Shown here piece after piece: positions 1 through 8,030 of a DNA stretch of 64,000 nt. The DNA lies in contig NZ_JBDIAQ010000002.1 in the NCBI RefSeq assembly GCF_039812505.1, forward strand, positions 15,735-79,734, read 5' to 3'. The translations under genes were made by a program, and so were the position numbers. The DNA is from Intrasporangium_A sp039812505 (GTDB lineage Bacteria > Actinomycetota > Actinomycetes > Actinomycetales > Dermatophilaceae). The notes below the pieces were generated by a model. That model saw nothing but the letters and a program-made list of their open reading frames with translations, had not been told where the DNA came from and searched no databases. Numbering within the stretch: position 1 is the stretch's first letter; each line of letters begins with the position of its first letter.

Positions 1-339
1 CGTGCCGTGGCAGCAGGCGAGGTCGAAGATGGCGCCGGGCAGGACCGACTCGAGGGAGTCGCCGTCGCCCTGCAGCCCGGTGACCCGGCCGGAGACTCCG
101 GCCTCACGGGCGCGGTCGCCGAGTGCGGCCAGGGCGTTCGGGCTGGGGTCGACGACGGTGACCCGGTGGCCCGAGACGGCGAGCGGGACGGCGACTCCGC
201 CGGTGCCTCCGCCGAGATCGAGCACCTCGAGGGGATGGCCGAGACGCTGGGTGCAGCTCGCCGCGAGGAGCTCGGTCGCCGCGACCACGGCAGAGGTGCG
301 GGCCACGGACCGGTGCTGGCCTCGCTGGTCCTCGCGCAC
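1..339 (-). CDS. Class I SAM-dependent methyltransferase (3' end outside window)
   Basis: The reverse strand encodes 113 residues that run off the left edge. Residues about 41-60 hold the SAM-binding glycine motif VLDLGGGTGG, followed by an acidic end of strand two (VTVVDPSPNAL) and a QGDGDSLESVLPG segment, as in Rossmann-fold methyltransferases. I chose the GTG start because it is preceded by a clean AGGAGG five bases upstream and an in-frame stop lies just before it. The substrate cannot be told from this fragment. The gene follows dnaE2 on the same strand after only 36 bp, so it may be the last gene of the SOS operon. The family call is firm; the function is unknown. Confidence 0.8.
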   Translation of the reverse strand, partial: MREDQRGQHRSVARTSAVVAATELLAASCTQRLGHPLEVLDLGGGTGGVAVPLAVSGHRVTVVDPSPNALAALGDRAREAGVSGRVTGLQGDGDSLESVLPGAIFDLACCHGT

Positions 340-375
340 GACGTCCTCCTCGGGCCGGAATGGTGCGGTCTCACC

Positions 376-3300
376 TTAGTGCCCCGCACTCCCGGAGCTG
401 GCATGCCACAGCTTGCGCGGGGCGGCCCCGTACGAGCCGCCGGTCGGCACGAGGCCACCGGGCCGGGCACCGTGGACGGCGGTCCCGGCGGGACGCACGT
501 CGGCATAGGGTGACTGTCGGTAGCCGGAGGCGTGCACGAGGACCCGGCGACCGCCTCGGTGCGACTGCACGTCGACTTCCGTGAGCGCTGCCGCCCGGGC
601 GCGAGCCGATCGTTCGGCCTCGGTCAGGGCTGCGTGGAGGGCAGGGGGCCCGCCCCGGGACCAGGCCTCCTGCAGACCGCTCAGCTCCCAGGCCCCGGTC
701 GCCCGGATGGACAGGCCCCGGCGACCGGTCCTGCGGACCAGCCCCCGGCACAGGAGCAGCCACGAGTGGAAGACGGTGGCGGCATACGGACCCTGGACAT
801 CCTCGAAGAAGGTCAGGTCGATCGGGCCGGTCGCGTCGTCGAGGGTCAGGAAGATGACGCGCCGACCGGACCTGACCGGCGGTGTCTGGGTCGCAACCTT
901 GACCCCGGCCACCCACACCTGCCGACCGTTGCGCCCGGCGAGCAGGTCGCGGGCACGGCTGACCCCGAGCTCGGCGAGCACCGGCTCGTAGAAGTCGGCG
1001 ACGTGCCTGCTCGCGTCGAGCCCGAGCACCTCGAGCTCGGCGCGCACGCGCTCCGGCCAGGTCATCTCGGGCAGGCCGCTCGTCGCCGCGAGCCGGGGAG
1101 CGTCGCCGAGGTCGAGGGCCAGCTGGGAGGCGACCGGGCCGGATGGCCCGGCCGGTCCCTCCGACTGGGCCGCGGCCAGCGTGCGGACGTCGGGCGGCTC
1201 GGCGTGGCCGGCCGGCCCGGCGCTTCGGTGGACCGGCCCCGACGTGACGCGCCGGACACCATGGCCGGCACCCGACCACCGGTCGAGCTCGGCGAGGTGG
1301 AGCAGCAGGTCGCGCCGGGTGACCCTGCCACGCCGCCCGAGCTCGAGGGACGAGCCGATCCCGTGGATGCTGTCGAAGCCACCGGCGAGGACGAGACGCT
1401 CGGCCACCGGGCGGGAGACCTGCGCCCGCTGCCAGAAGTCGGACAGGCTGGCGTACGGCGCGCCTGCGACGATCTGCTCGACCTCCGTCGCGGCGATGCC
1501 GTGGACGTCGGCCAGCGAGAGCCGGATCCCGGGACGGCCGTCGGAGCCGACCTCGTAGCGGTAGCTGCCCGTGCTGACGTTGACGTCGAGCGCGAGCACG
1601 GCCACGCCGAAGGCACGAGCGTCGTCGAGGATGAGCCGCTTCGGATACATGCCCGGGTCGTGGGTGAGGACACCGGCGAAGAAGGCGGCCGGATGGTGCG
1701 CCTTCAGCCAGGCGGACTGGTAGGTCGGCAGGGCGAACGCCGCCGCGTGCGCCTTGCAGAACCCGAACGAGGCGAACGCCCGCAGCACACCCCAGATCCG
1801 GTCGGCCTCGGACGGCCCGTAGCCGCGCGCGAGCGCCGTCGGCCGCCACCATCGTTCGACCCGCTCCTGCCCGTCGGTGCTGCCGAGGGCACGGCGCACC
1901 TCGTCGGCCTCGGCCAGGCTGATCCCCGTCGTCTCGGCGATGATCCGCATGACCTGCTCGTGGAAGACGACGACCCCCTCGGTCTCGGCGAGTGCGGGCA
2001 CGAGCGACGGGTGGAGGCAGTCGCGCTCCCGCCAGCCCTGGCGCGCCTCCAGGAACGGGATGATCATGTCGGACTTGACCGGGCCGGGACGGAACAACGA
2101 GATGTCGATGACGAGGTCGTCGAACCGCTCTGGGCCGAACTTGCCGATCAGCTCACGCTGGCCCGGGCTCTCGATCTGGAAGCATCCCAGCGTGCGGGTG
2201 GACCGGATCAGCGCGAAGGTCTGCTCGTCGTCATGGGGCACCTGGGCCTCGTCGTCGAGGTCGACGGACACTCCCTCGACCCGGGCGACCTCGGCGACCG
2301 CGTGGGCCATGGCCGACTGCATCCGCACGCCGAGGATGTCGAGCTTGAGCAGGCCGAGCGTCTCGACGTCGTCCTTGTCGAACTGGCTCATGGGCAGGCC
2401 CAGCCAGCTTGCCTCGACCGGCGTACGGTCGAGCAGGCCGGAGTCGGACAGGACGACGCCACAAGGGTGCAGGGCGACGTGCCGGGGCAGTCCGTCGAGT
2501 CGCTCGACGAGGTCGAGGACAAGCTGTAGCCGTGGCGCGTCGAACCCGCTCGCGCGCAGCTCGGGCAGCTCGGCCAGCGCGGTGCGGGCGTTGCGGGCGG
2601 CGATGTGTGGGAACGCCTTGGCCATCGCGTCGACCTCGACGGGCGGCAGCCCGAGGGCGGACCCGACGTCCCGGATCGCGTGGCGCACCCGGTAGGTGTC
2701 CATCATCGAGACACAGGTGACGCGCTGCCCGCCGAACCGCTCGAGCACCCGCTCGTAGATCTCGGTCCGGCGCGCGGACTCGACGTCGACGTCGATGTCG
2801 GGCAGCTGGGCCCGCAGCGGCGAGCAGAACCGCTCCATGAGCAGGCCGTACCGCATCGGGTCGACCCCGGAGATGCCGAGCAGGTAGTTGACGAGCGAGC
2901 CGGCCCCCGACCCCCGCGCGGCGACCCGGACGTCCATCTCGCGGATGAGGTCGCACACGGCCGCGACGGTCAGGAAGTAGGTCGGGTAGCCGAGCGTCTC
3001 GATGACGGCGAGCTCGTCCTCGAGACGCCCGCTGACCGCCTCGAGACGGGCTCCCGAGGCCGCGGGGTAGCGGGTACCGATCGCCTCCCGGCAGCGCCGG
3101 GCGAGCACGTGCTGCGGGCTCACCCCGGGCCGGATGCCGAGCACGTCGGGTTCGGGCAGGTGGACCGCCCCGACCCCGAGGTCTGCGCGTGGGTCCTGGA
3201 TGCAGTCGTCGGCGAGCCGCAGCGTGGAGCGGAGCAGGTCGTCGGCGACCTCGCGGTCAGGCCGGTCGCCGCCGGCGATCGACCCGGGCCCACCGGCCCG

Positions 3301-4212
3301 GGCGACGTCGAGGGCGAGCGCGTGCATGAGCGGGGTCGGCGCCAGGTGGGCCGCGGTCGTGACCCGGTCGAGGTGGCGCGCCTCGAGCGGGACGAGGCGG
3401 CGGGCCGCGTCGAGCAGGTCGGCCACCGGCGCATCCTCGGGGTCGGCGTGCCGGACCGCGGCGGTGATGACCGCACGAACTCCGGCCGCATGCGCCAGGG
3501 CGAGCATCCGGCCCGCCTGCCCGAGGCTGCCGGGCCGGCCCTCGGGCCCGCCGTGGCAGACGACCTCGACAGCGACGCAGCCGGGTGGCAGGAGGGCGAC
3601 CCACCGCTCCAGCGCGGCACGGGCAGCCGTGTGCCGCCTGGCCAGGACGGCACGGCCGACATCCGAGTCGGGGCCGAGCAGCACGGCGAGCCGTCCGGGC
3701 GAGCTGCCGTCGAACTCGTGGGCCCCACACTCGTTGCCCCCGAACTCGCGGACCGCGCGCTCGTGGGCCCCGAACGCATGTTCGGCGACGAGTGCAGGTG
3801 TCGTCACGGGCCGCCCCCGCTCCCCACCCAGGTGGGTCGCGGTGACGAGCCGGCAGAGGGCTGCCCAGCCGGCGCCCGGCGCGAGCCCGGCGGCCCCGCC
3901 CCTGGCGAGCACCGTGACCCGCGGCAGCCGGGGGTCGACGGCGACCCCTCCGCGGACCGGGGCCCGGGCCCGGCGCTCCGGTGGCCCGGGGTGGGGGCCG
4001 AGCGCGAGGTCGACCCCGAGGATCGGGGCCACGTGAGCCTGCGTGCAGGCCCGGACGAACTTCACCGCCCCGTAGAGGCCGTCACGGTCGGTCAGGGCCA
4101 GGGCCGGCTGCCCCCACGCGGCGGCCCGCTCGACGAGCACCTCGGGCTGGGCCGTGCCGTAGCGCATCGAGTAGCCGGAGGCGACGTGCAGGTGGACGAA
4201 GCTGCCGGTCAT
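376..4212 (-). CDS. dnaE2: Error-prone DNA polymerase III alpha-type subunit DnaE2
   Basis: C-family DNA polymerase of 1278 residues, longer than the roughly 1050-1180 usual for DnaE2. The N-terminal PHP domain begins FVHLHVASGYSMRYG; its second metal motif reads TDRDG rather than TDHDG, so the PHP site looks inactive. The palm motif PDIDVD sits near residue 470, followed by finger and tHhH regions and a C-terminal OB fold (VWVAGVKVATQTPP). DnaE2 carries out damage-induced mutagenic synthesis, normally with ImuA' and ImuB, neither of which is in this window. It overlaps the upstream HEPN gene by an ATGA junction, so translation is probably coupled. A repetitive GAHE-rich insert (AFGAHERAVREFGGNECGAHE) lies in the PHP half. 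A LexA box precedes the operon. Confidence 0.93.
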   Translation of the reverse strand: MTGSFVHLHVASGYSMRYGTAQPEVLVERAAAWGQPALALTDRDGLYGAVKFVRACTQAHVAPILGVDLALGPHPGPPERRARAPVRGGVAVDPRLPRVTVLARGGAAGLAPGAGWAALCRLVTATHLGGERGRPVTTPALVAEHAFGAHERAVREFGGNECGAHEFDGSSPGRLAVLLGPDSDVGRAVLARRHTAARAALERWVALLPPGCVAVEVVCHGGPEGRPGSLGQAGRMLALAHAAGVRAVITAAVRHADPEDAPVADLLDAARRLVPLEARHLDRVTTAAHLAPTPLMHALALDVARAGGPGSIAGGDRPDREVADDLLRSTLRLADDCIQDPRADLGVGAVHLPEPDVLGIRPGVSPQHVLARRCREAIGTRYPAASGARLEAVSGRLEDELAVIETLGYPTYFLTVAAVCDLIREMDVRVAARGSGAGSLVNYLLGISGVDPMRYGLLMERFCSPLRAQLPDIDVDVESARRTEIYERVLERFGGQRVTCVSMMDTYRVRHAIRDVGSALGLPPVEVDAMAKAFPHIAARNARTALAELPELRASGFDAPRLQLVLDLVERLDGLPRHVALHPCGVVLSDSGLLDRTPVEASWLGLPMSQFDKDDVETLGLLKLDILGVRMQSAMAHAVAEVARVEGVSVDLDDEAQVPHDDEQTFALIRSTRTLGCFQIESPGQRELIGKFGPERFDDLVIDISLFRPGPVKSDMIIPFLEARQGWRERDCLHPSLVPALAETEGVVVFHEQVMRIIAETTGISLAEADEVRRALGSTDGQERVERWWRPTALARGYGPSEADRIWGVLRAFASFGFCKAHAAAFALPTYQSAWLKAHHPAAFFAGVLTHDPGMYPKRLILDDARAFGVAVLALDVNVSTGSYRYEVGSDGRPGIRLSLADVHGIAATEVEQIVAGAPYASLSDFWQRAQVSRPVAERLVLAGGFDSIHGIGSSLELGRRGRVTRRDLLLHLAELDRWSGAGHGVRRVTSGPVHRSAGPAGHAEPPDVRTLAAAQSEGPAGPSGPVASQLALDLGDAPRLAATSGLPEMTWPERVRAELEVLGLDASRHVADFYEPVLAELGVSRARDLLAGRNGRQVWVAGVKVATQTPPVRSGRRVIFLTLDDATGPIDLTFFEDVQGPYAATVFHSWLLLCRGLVRRTGRRGLSIRATGAWELSGLQEAWSRGGPPALHAALTEAERSARARAAALTEVDVQSHRGGRRVLVHASGYRQSPYADVRPAGTAVHGARPGGLVPTGGSYGAAPRKLWHASSGSAGH

Positions 4213-4655
4213 GCGCTGCTCCCGGCGTGGTGCGAGACGAGAGCCGGCGTGATCGACTCGGGCAGCGGGTCAGCGGTCGGGACACCGAGTCGGTCCGAGA
4301 CGATCTGCAGGAACATTCCCGACTGGCGCAGCAGGTCGTCGGCCGCGCGCGCCGGGATCCGCCCGCCGCGGTCGGCGAGCGCCTGCTGTCGGGATGCGGC
4401 AGCGAAGAACGCGGCCCACTCCCCCAGCTCGGGTGCGACCTCGGGCAGGACGTGCCAGACGCTTCGTAGCCGACCTCGCGGCACGGGCCGGGTCCGGGCG
4501 GCGACGAGAGCCGCAGCCGCCCGGAGTGCCCCGAGGCATGCCTCGCGATGGCGCTCGGCGGCATCGGCCGCCCGGCAGGCGGACTCGAGCGTCGCCCGGG
4601 ACCGTTCGAGCAGGTCGGCCACCGCGAAGGGAAGGCGGGAGGCGGGTGCAGGCAT
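4209..4655 (-). CDS. SAV_6107-type HEPN-domain protein
   Basis: Small 148-residue, alanine- and arginine-rich helical protein matching the SAV_6107 family of HEPN proteins that accompany dnaE2 in streptomycetes (family recalled from knowledge). HEPN proteins are often RNases or nucleotide-binding partners. The usual catalytic Rx4-6H motif is not obvious at the C-terminus; the only candidate is RLRSVWH near residue 62. It starts at ATG with GGGGAG upstream and its stop overlaps the dnaE2 start (ATGA). It is the middle gene of the DUF6504-HEPN-dnaE2 operon and so probably shares SOS induction. Its role in mutagenesis is unknown. Confidence 0.8.
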   Translation of the reverse strand: MPAPASRLPFAVADLLERSRATLESACRAADAAERHREACLGALRAAAALVAARTRPVPRGRLRSVWHVLPEVAPELGEWAAFFAAASRQQALADRGGRIPARAADDLLRQSGMFLQIVSDRLGVPTADPLPESITPALVSHHAGSSA

Positions 4656-4673
4656 CGTGACAGCTCCCCGTCC

Positions 4674-4997
4674 TCAGTCGGCGACACGCACGAGCGACCA
4701 CCGGCCGCCGTCGTGGCCATCGTGCGCGAGGTCGTAGACGCCCGGGCTGTAGGACCAGCCGCGGCTGGCCTCGACCCGCCAGACCTCGTGCTCCCCTGCT
4801 GCGGCGGAGAGGGCCGCCCCGGGCTCGACGGGGGTCTCGTGGTCGAGGGCGTCGCGCCACCAGGCCCGTCGCTCGCGCCACTGACCGAGCACGTCCCGTA
4901 CGACGTAGAGCCTTCCTCGCCAGATGAAGGCCTCCGGGCGGCGGTCTGCCCCCTCGCCGGGCCGGACCTCGACCGGATCGCTGAACCTGCGCACCAC
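4674..4997 (-). CDS. DUF6504 family protein
   Basis: Protein of 107 residues with no cysteine. It is rich in tryptophan (FIWRGRLYVVRDVLGQWRE, then WWRDALDH and HEVWRVEASRGW), a pattern suggesting a small beta-barrel that follows a mutasome polymerase in many actinobacteria. The DUF6504 assignment is from family knowledge, and no biochemical role is known to me. The GTG start has AAGGAG seven bases upstream and a second GTG directly follows it. It is the first gene of the operon; the LexA box lies about 157 bp upstream, leaving an unusually long untranslated leader. HEPN and dnaE2 follow with an 18-bp gap and an overlap. Confidence 0.8.
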   Translation of the reverse strand: MVRRFSDPVEVRPGEGADRRPEAFIWRGRLYVVRDVLGQWRERRAWWRDALDHETPVEPGAALSAAAGEHEVWRVEASRGWSYSPGVYDLAHDGHDGGRWSLVRVAD

Positions 4998-5094
4998 GAC
5001 ACGTCTCCTTCAGGACACATCGACGTCGGAGCCACGACCCGGGGTGGCCCTGCGGACCACCGGCCCCTACCGACGACTTCGGGTTGACCTTGAT

Positions 5095-5135
5095 ATCGAA
5101 CCGACCGGATGATCGAACCGACCGGATGATCGAAC
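5095..5135. repeat. 17-bp tandem repeat carrying LexA half-sites
   Basis: Two perfect copies of ATCGAACCGACCGGATG (5095-5111 and 5112-5128) and the first seven bases of a third. Each copy contains the LexA half-site TCGAAC, at 5096, 5113 and 5130. The array lies in the transcribed leader of the SOS operon, just downstream of the full box. Confidence 0.9.
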
Positions 5136-5153
5136 GAGTGGATCCAGTTTGAA

Positions 5154-5169
5154 TCGAACATTCGTTCGA
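5154..5169 (-). promoter_or_regulatory. LexA (SOS) box of the dnaE2 operon
   Basis: TCGAACATTCGTTCGA is a perfect match to the actinobacterial SOS consensus TCGAAC-N4-GTTCGA. It sits directly after a TACGAT -10 element read on the minus strand, where bound LexA would block initiation. This puts DUF6504, the HEPN protein and dnaE2 under DNA-damage control (inference from site and position). Confidence 0.9.
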
Positions 5170-5177
5170 ATGAATTC

Positions 5178-5208
5178 ATCGTAACCCATGGCGCCGACAC
5201 CGTGTCAA
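5178..5208 (-). promoter_or_regulatory. Promoter of the SOS operon
   Basis: On the minus strand TTGACA (5208-5203) is followed after 19 bp by TACGAT (5183-5178). The spacing is slightly long but both hexamers are good, and the LexA box begins eight bases downstream. The rest of the 363-bp gap between DUF6504 and metF shows no further gene. Confidence 0.65.
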
Positions 5209-5360
5209 GACGACACCGGACCAAACGGTGCCGGCTGCCCCTCCCCGCCGTAGCACCGCCCTGCTCGTCCGTCAGGCCCGTGCCGGAGCAGCAGCCTGGA
5301 CAGCCGGTGCCCGGTCCGGTGCCCTCGACGGCTGGTCGCCGCGGGTGCCGCCGGGTGGGC

Positions 5361-6287
5361 TCAGACCGGTACCGGCACGCCGAGGCTCGCGTGCACCTCG
5401 AGCGTCGCCGAGGACCGGTTCATCGTGATGAAATGAATGCCGGGAGCCCCCTCGTCGAGCAGGCGCCGCGCCGACTCCGTCGCGATCTCGATCCCCTCGG
5501 CCCGGACCGCCACGGTGTCCTCGCCGTGCCGGTCGAGCCGATCCGTCACCGCCACCGGCATCGGTTGTCCGGCGAGCTGGGCCATCCGGACCACCTGGCG
5601 TGCGTTCGTGATCGGCATGATCGAGGGCACGACCGGCAGCTGCGACCCGCGCCGCACGAGCGCGTCGCGCAGGCGCAGGTAGTTGTCGACGTCGAAGACC
5701 ATCTGGGTGATCGCGAACTGCGCCCCTGCCCGCTCCTTGCGCAGCAGGGTCTCGACGTCTGCATCGAGGTCGGCGGACTCGGGGTGGCCGTCCGGAAAGG
5801 CCGCCACCCCGACGGTGAAGTCGCCCAGACCCCTGACGAGGGCCACCAGCCCGTCGGCGTGGTCGAGCCCCTCCGGGTGGGCGCTCCACGGCGTCCCCAG
5901 GCCACCGGGCGGGTCGCCGCGCAGCGCGAGGACGTTGCGGATCCCGACGCTCGCGTAGTGCCCGACCACGGACCGCAGCTCGGCCACCGACGAGCCGACG
6001 CACGTCAGATGCGCCATGGCGGTCAGCGAGGTCTCCTGGGCGATCCGCCCGGTGACCCGCACCGTCCGGTCGCGGGTGCTGCCGCCGGCGCCGTATGTCA
6101 CTGACACGAAGCTGGGCGCCACCTTCTCGAGGTGCCGGATCGCCTGCCACAGCTGCGCCTCGGCCGCGTCGTCCTTCGGAGGGAAGAACTCGAAGCTGAT
6201 GCTCGGCCGCTCGGCCCGGACCATCGCCGGGATCGAGCGGGTGAACCGCTCCGCGCGCGCCATGGACGACGCCGTGCCGTGTGCCAT
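5361..6287 (-). CDS. metF: 5,10-methylenetetrahydrofolate reductase (MetF family)
   Basis: TIM-barrel flavoprotein of 308 residues, the normal family length. The N-terminal motif ISFEFFPPKDDAAE contains the catalytic glutamate of the FEFFPP signature; FVSVTYGAGGSTRDRT, NVLALRGDPP and QMVFDVDNYLRL follow in the expected order. It would reduce methylene-THF to methyl-THF for methionine synthesis; the M. tuberculosis counterpart by position is Rv2172c. The ATG at 6287 fits a leaderless start, since a TACGGT -10 lies six bases upstream. A later ATG (MARAERF, nine codons in) is the alternative. It is divergent from the prenyl synthase gene. Confidence 0.93.
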   Translation of the reverse strand: MAHGTASSMARAERFTRSIPAMVRAERPSISFEFFPPKDDAAEAQLWQAIRHLEKVAPSFVSVTYGAGGSTRDRTVRVTGRIAQETSLTAMAHLTCVGSSVAELRSVVGHYASVGIRNVLALRGDPPGGLGTPWSAHPEGLDHADGLVALVRGLGDFTVGVAAFPDGHPESADLDADVETLLRKERAGAQFAITQMVFDVDNYLRLRDALVRRGSQLPVVPSIMPITNARQVVRMAQLAGQPMPVAVTDRLDRHGEDTVAVRAEGIEIATESARRLLDEGAPGIHFITMNRSSATLEVHASLGVPVPV

Positions 6288-6293
6288 GAGGCC

Positions 6294-6299
6294 ACCGTA
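6294..6299 (-). promoter_or_regulatory. -10 of metF (leaderless type)
   Basis: TACGGT lies six bases before the metF ATG, the spacing that makes the A of ATG the likely first transcribed base. Confidence 0.55.
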
Positions 6300-6356
6300 C
6301 GGGTCCGGCCCCGTCGATGCAGGCCCGTTCCGCCGAGGGCGAGCCTCCCGGTTGGC

Positions 6357-6362
6357 TAGGCT
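6357..6362 (+). promoter_or_regulatory. -10 of the prenyl synthase gene
   Basis: TAGGCT eleven bases before an in-frame GTG (6374) and 36 bases before the GTG with a Shine-Dalgarno. Transcription from about 6369 would give a short leader containing GGAGG, supporting the later start. Confidence 0.5.
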
Positions 6363-6397
6363 GGCCGCATCCCGTGACCACAGCGACGGAGGAACCG

Positions 6398-7489
6398 GTG
6401 CCCCGATCGACCGACCTGCCCGGGCTGCGTCGACGGGTCCAGCAGGCCGTGGCCGACCAGATCGCGGCGGCGTCGCGCGACCTGGCCGAGATCGGACCCG
6501 ACCTCGCCCCGCTCGTCGATGCCGTCTCGACCCTGCTCACCGGCGGCAAGGGGCTGCGCGCCGGCTTCCTCTACTGGGGTCACCGCGCCGCCGGCACCCC
6601 CGACTCGGACCAGCTCGTCCGGCTGGCCGCCAGCATGGAGTTCTTCCAGGGGGCTGCGCTGCTGCACGACGACGTCATGGACCGCAGCGACACCCGTCGC
6701 GGTATGCCGTCCGCCCACCGTGCGATCGCCACGCTCCACGAGCAGCGGGGCTGGGCCGGCGATCCCGGGCGTTTCGGGGAGGGCACCGCGATCCTGGCCG
6801 GCAACCTCTGCCTGACGTGGTGCGACCAGCTCTACGCCACCTGCGGCCTGCCCGTCGCCGACCTGGCCCGCGGCCGGAGCCTTTTCGACCGGATGCGCAC
6901 CCAGCTGATGGGCGGCCAGTTCCTCGACCTGCTCGAGTCGGCGCGCGGCTGGGCCGCAGCCGACCTCGACCAGCGGATCGAGGCGGCCCGCACCGTGATC
7001 CGCTACAAGAGCGCGAAGTACACGATCGAGCAGCCGCTGCTCATCGGCGCGCTGGTCGGCGGCGTCCCCGACGAGGCGCTGCCCTTCCTCTCGGCGTACG
7101 GGCTGGCGCTCGGTGAGGCGTTCCAGCTGCGCGACGACCTGCTCGGCGTCTTCGGTGACCCGGCGGCGACGGGCAAACCCGCCGGCGACGACCTCCGAGA
7201 GGGCAAGCGGACGGTACTGATCGCATATGCCCTCGACGGAGCCGACCCCGGCGACCGGCAGATCCTCGAGTCGCAGCTGGGGCGAGCCGACATCGACCCG
7301 GTCGGGGTCGCCGTGCTGCGCGACCTGATCAAGCGTTCCCGGGCGATCGAACGGGTCGAGCGCCTCATCGACGTGCGCGTCATGGAGGCCCGCGCCGCGC
7401 TCGCCCGGGCGGCCGCCCACGGGCTCGCCGAGCCGGCCACCCGGGCGCTCGAGGCACTCGTCTCGACCTCGACGGCGCGCCGGGCCTGA
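6398..7489 (+). CDS. idsA: Polyprenyl diphosphate synthase (IdsA type)
   Basis: Trans-prenyltransferase of 363 residues that would condense DMAPP/FPP with IPP to make C15-C20 or longer chains. The first aspartate-rich motif is LLHDDVMDRSD, the second is QLRDDLLGVFGD, and KGLRAGFLYWG supplies the diphosphate-binding lysine region. I chose GTG 6398 because GGAGG lies five bases upstream; GTG 6374 is in frame and would add eight residues. Its M. tuberculosis positional match is idsA2 (Rv2173). The mannosyltransferase gene that follows it in mycobacteria is missing here. Product chain length cannot be read from sequence alone. Confidence 0.9.
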   Translation: MPRSTDLPGLRRRVQQAVADQIAAASRDLAEIGPDLAPLVDAVSTLLTGGKGLRAGFLYWGHRAAGTPDSDQLVRLAASMEFFQGAALLHDDVMDRSDTRRGMPSAHRAIATLHEQRGWAGDPGRFGEGTAILAGNLCLTWCDQLYATCGLPVADLARGRSLFDRMRTQLMGGQFLDLLESARGWAAADLDQRIEAARTVIRYKSAKYTIEQPLLIGALVGGVPDEALPFLSAYGLALGEAFQLRDDLLGVFGDPAATGKPAGDDLREGKRTVLIAYALDGADPGDRQILESQLGRADIDPVGVAVLRDLIKRSRAIERVERLIDVRVMEARAALARAAAHGLAEPATRALEALVSTSTARRA

Positions 7490-7529
7490 CCTCGGGTCGG
7501 GCCCGACCTCGGGCCGAGGCCGGCTCGGG

Positions 7530-7913
7530 TCAGAGCGCTTCGGCCTGCGCGCGCCGGCGCACCTCCCGCTTGCGGCCCGCCCACAGGGCATCGATGGGAG
7601 CGCGCCCGACAGGCAGGGTCGCGTCCGGGGTGAAGAGCCAGCGGATGATCTGCGCGTCGTCCATCCCCCCGTCCGACAGGACCGTGATCGTGCCCTTGAG
7701 GTCGGCGCGGGGTCCGGACTCGTCGTAGAACCGGGCGGGCACCGCGAGCACCGACCGCGGCCCGACCCGTACCGCGACGACCTCACGGTCGGCGATGGAC
7801 CGGCGCACCCGGCTGAGGGGGACACGAAGGCGTTCGGCGACGTCCGGGACGGTCAGCCACTCGCCGACGAGGGCCTGCAGGTCGGGGTCGACGGCGTGGG
7901 GTGTGGAGGTCAC
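7530..7913 (-). CDS. Rv2175c-family DNA-binding protein
   Basis: Protein of 127 residues with a winged-helix/excisionase-like N-terminus (WLTVPDVAERLRVPLSRVRRSIADREVVAVRVG) and a C-terminal Rv2175c-type domain (TITVLSDGGMDDAQIIRWLF). It starts at GTG and runs divergently from the PASTA kinase gene 117 bp away, as Rv2175c does from pknL in M. tuberculosis, where Rv2175c is a phosphorylation substrate of PknL (established for that species). The same kinase-substrate pairing is likely here but is inference. The upstream in-frame sequence has no better start. Confidence 0.88.
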   Translation of the reverse strand: MTSTPHAVDPDLQALVGEWLTVPDVAERLRVPLSRVRRSIADREVVAVRVGPRSVLAVPARFYDESGPRADLKGTITVLSDGGMDDAQIIRWLFTPDATLPVGRAPIDALWAGRKREVRRRAQAEAL

Positions 7914-8018
7914 ACCGGCCAGTCTGCCATCGCCGTCCCGGACCGGCCGGGCTGCGGCTCGACCCTGACCCGACACCTGCTCGGGCCCGGCCTGTCGGGA
8001 TCGACCGCCATCGTTACG

Positions 8019-8024
8019 TAAACT
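8019..8024 (+). promoter_or_regulatory. -10 of pknL-like gene (leaderless type)
   Basis: TAAACT ends six bases before the GTG start of the kinase, with no Shine-Dalgarno between, so the mRNA is probably leaderless. Confidence 0.6.
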
Positions 8025-8030
8025 CGCTGC

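Noticed and set aside
532..4737. Two long plus-strand frames (665 and 710 codons) opposite dnaE2
   Set aside because: They arise because dnaE2 avoids certain codons at very high GC; no domains or start signals.
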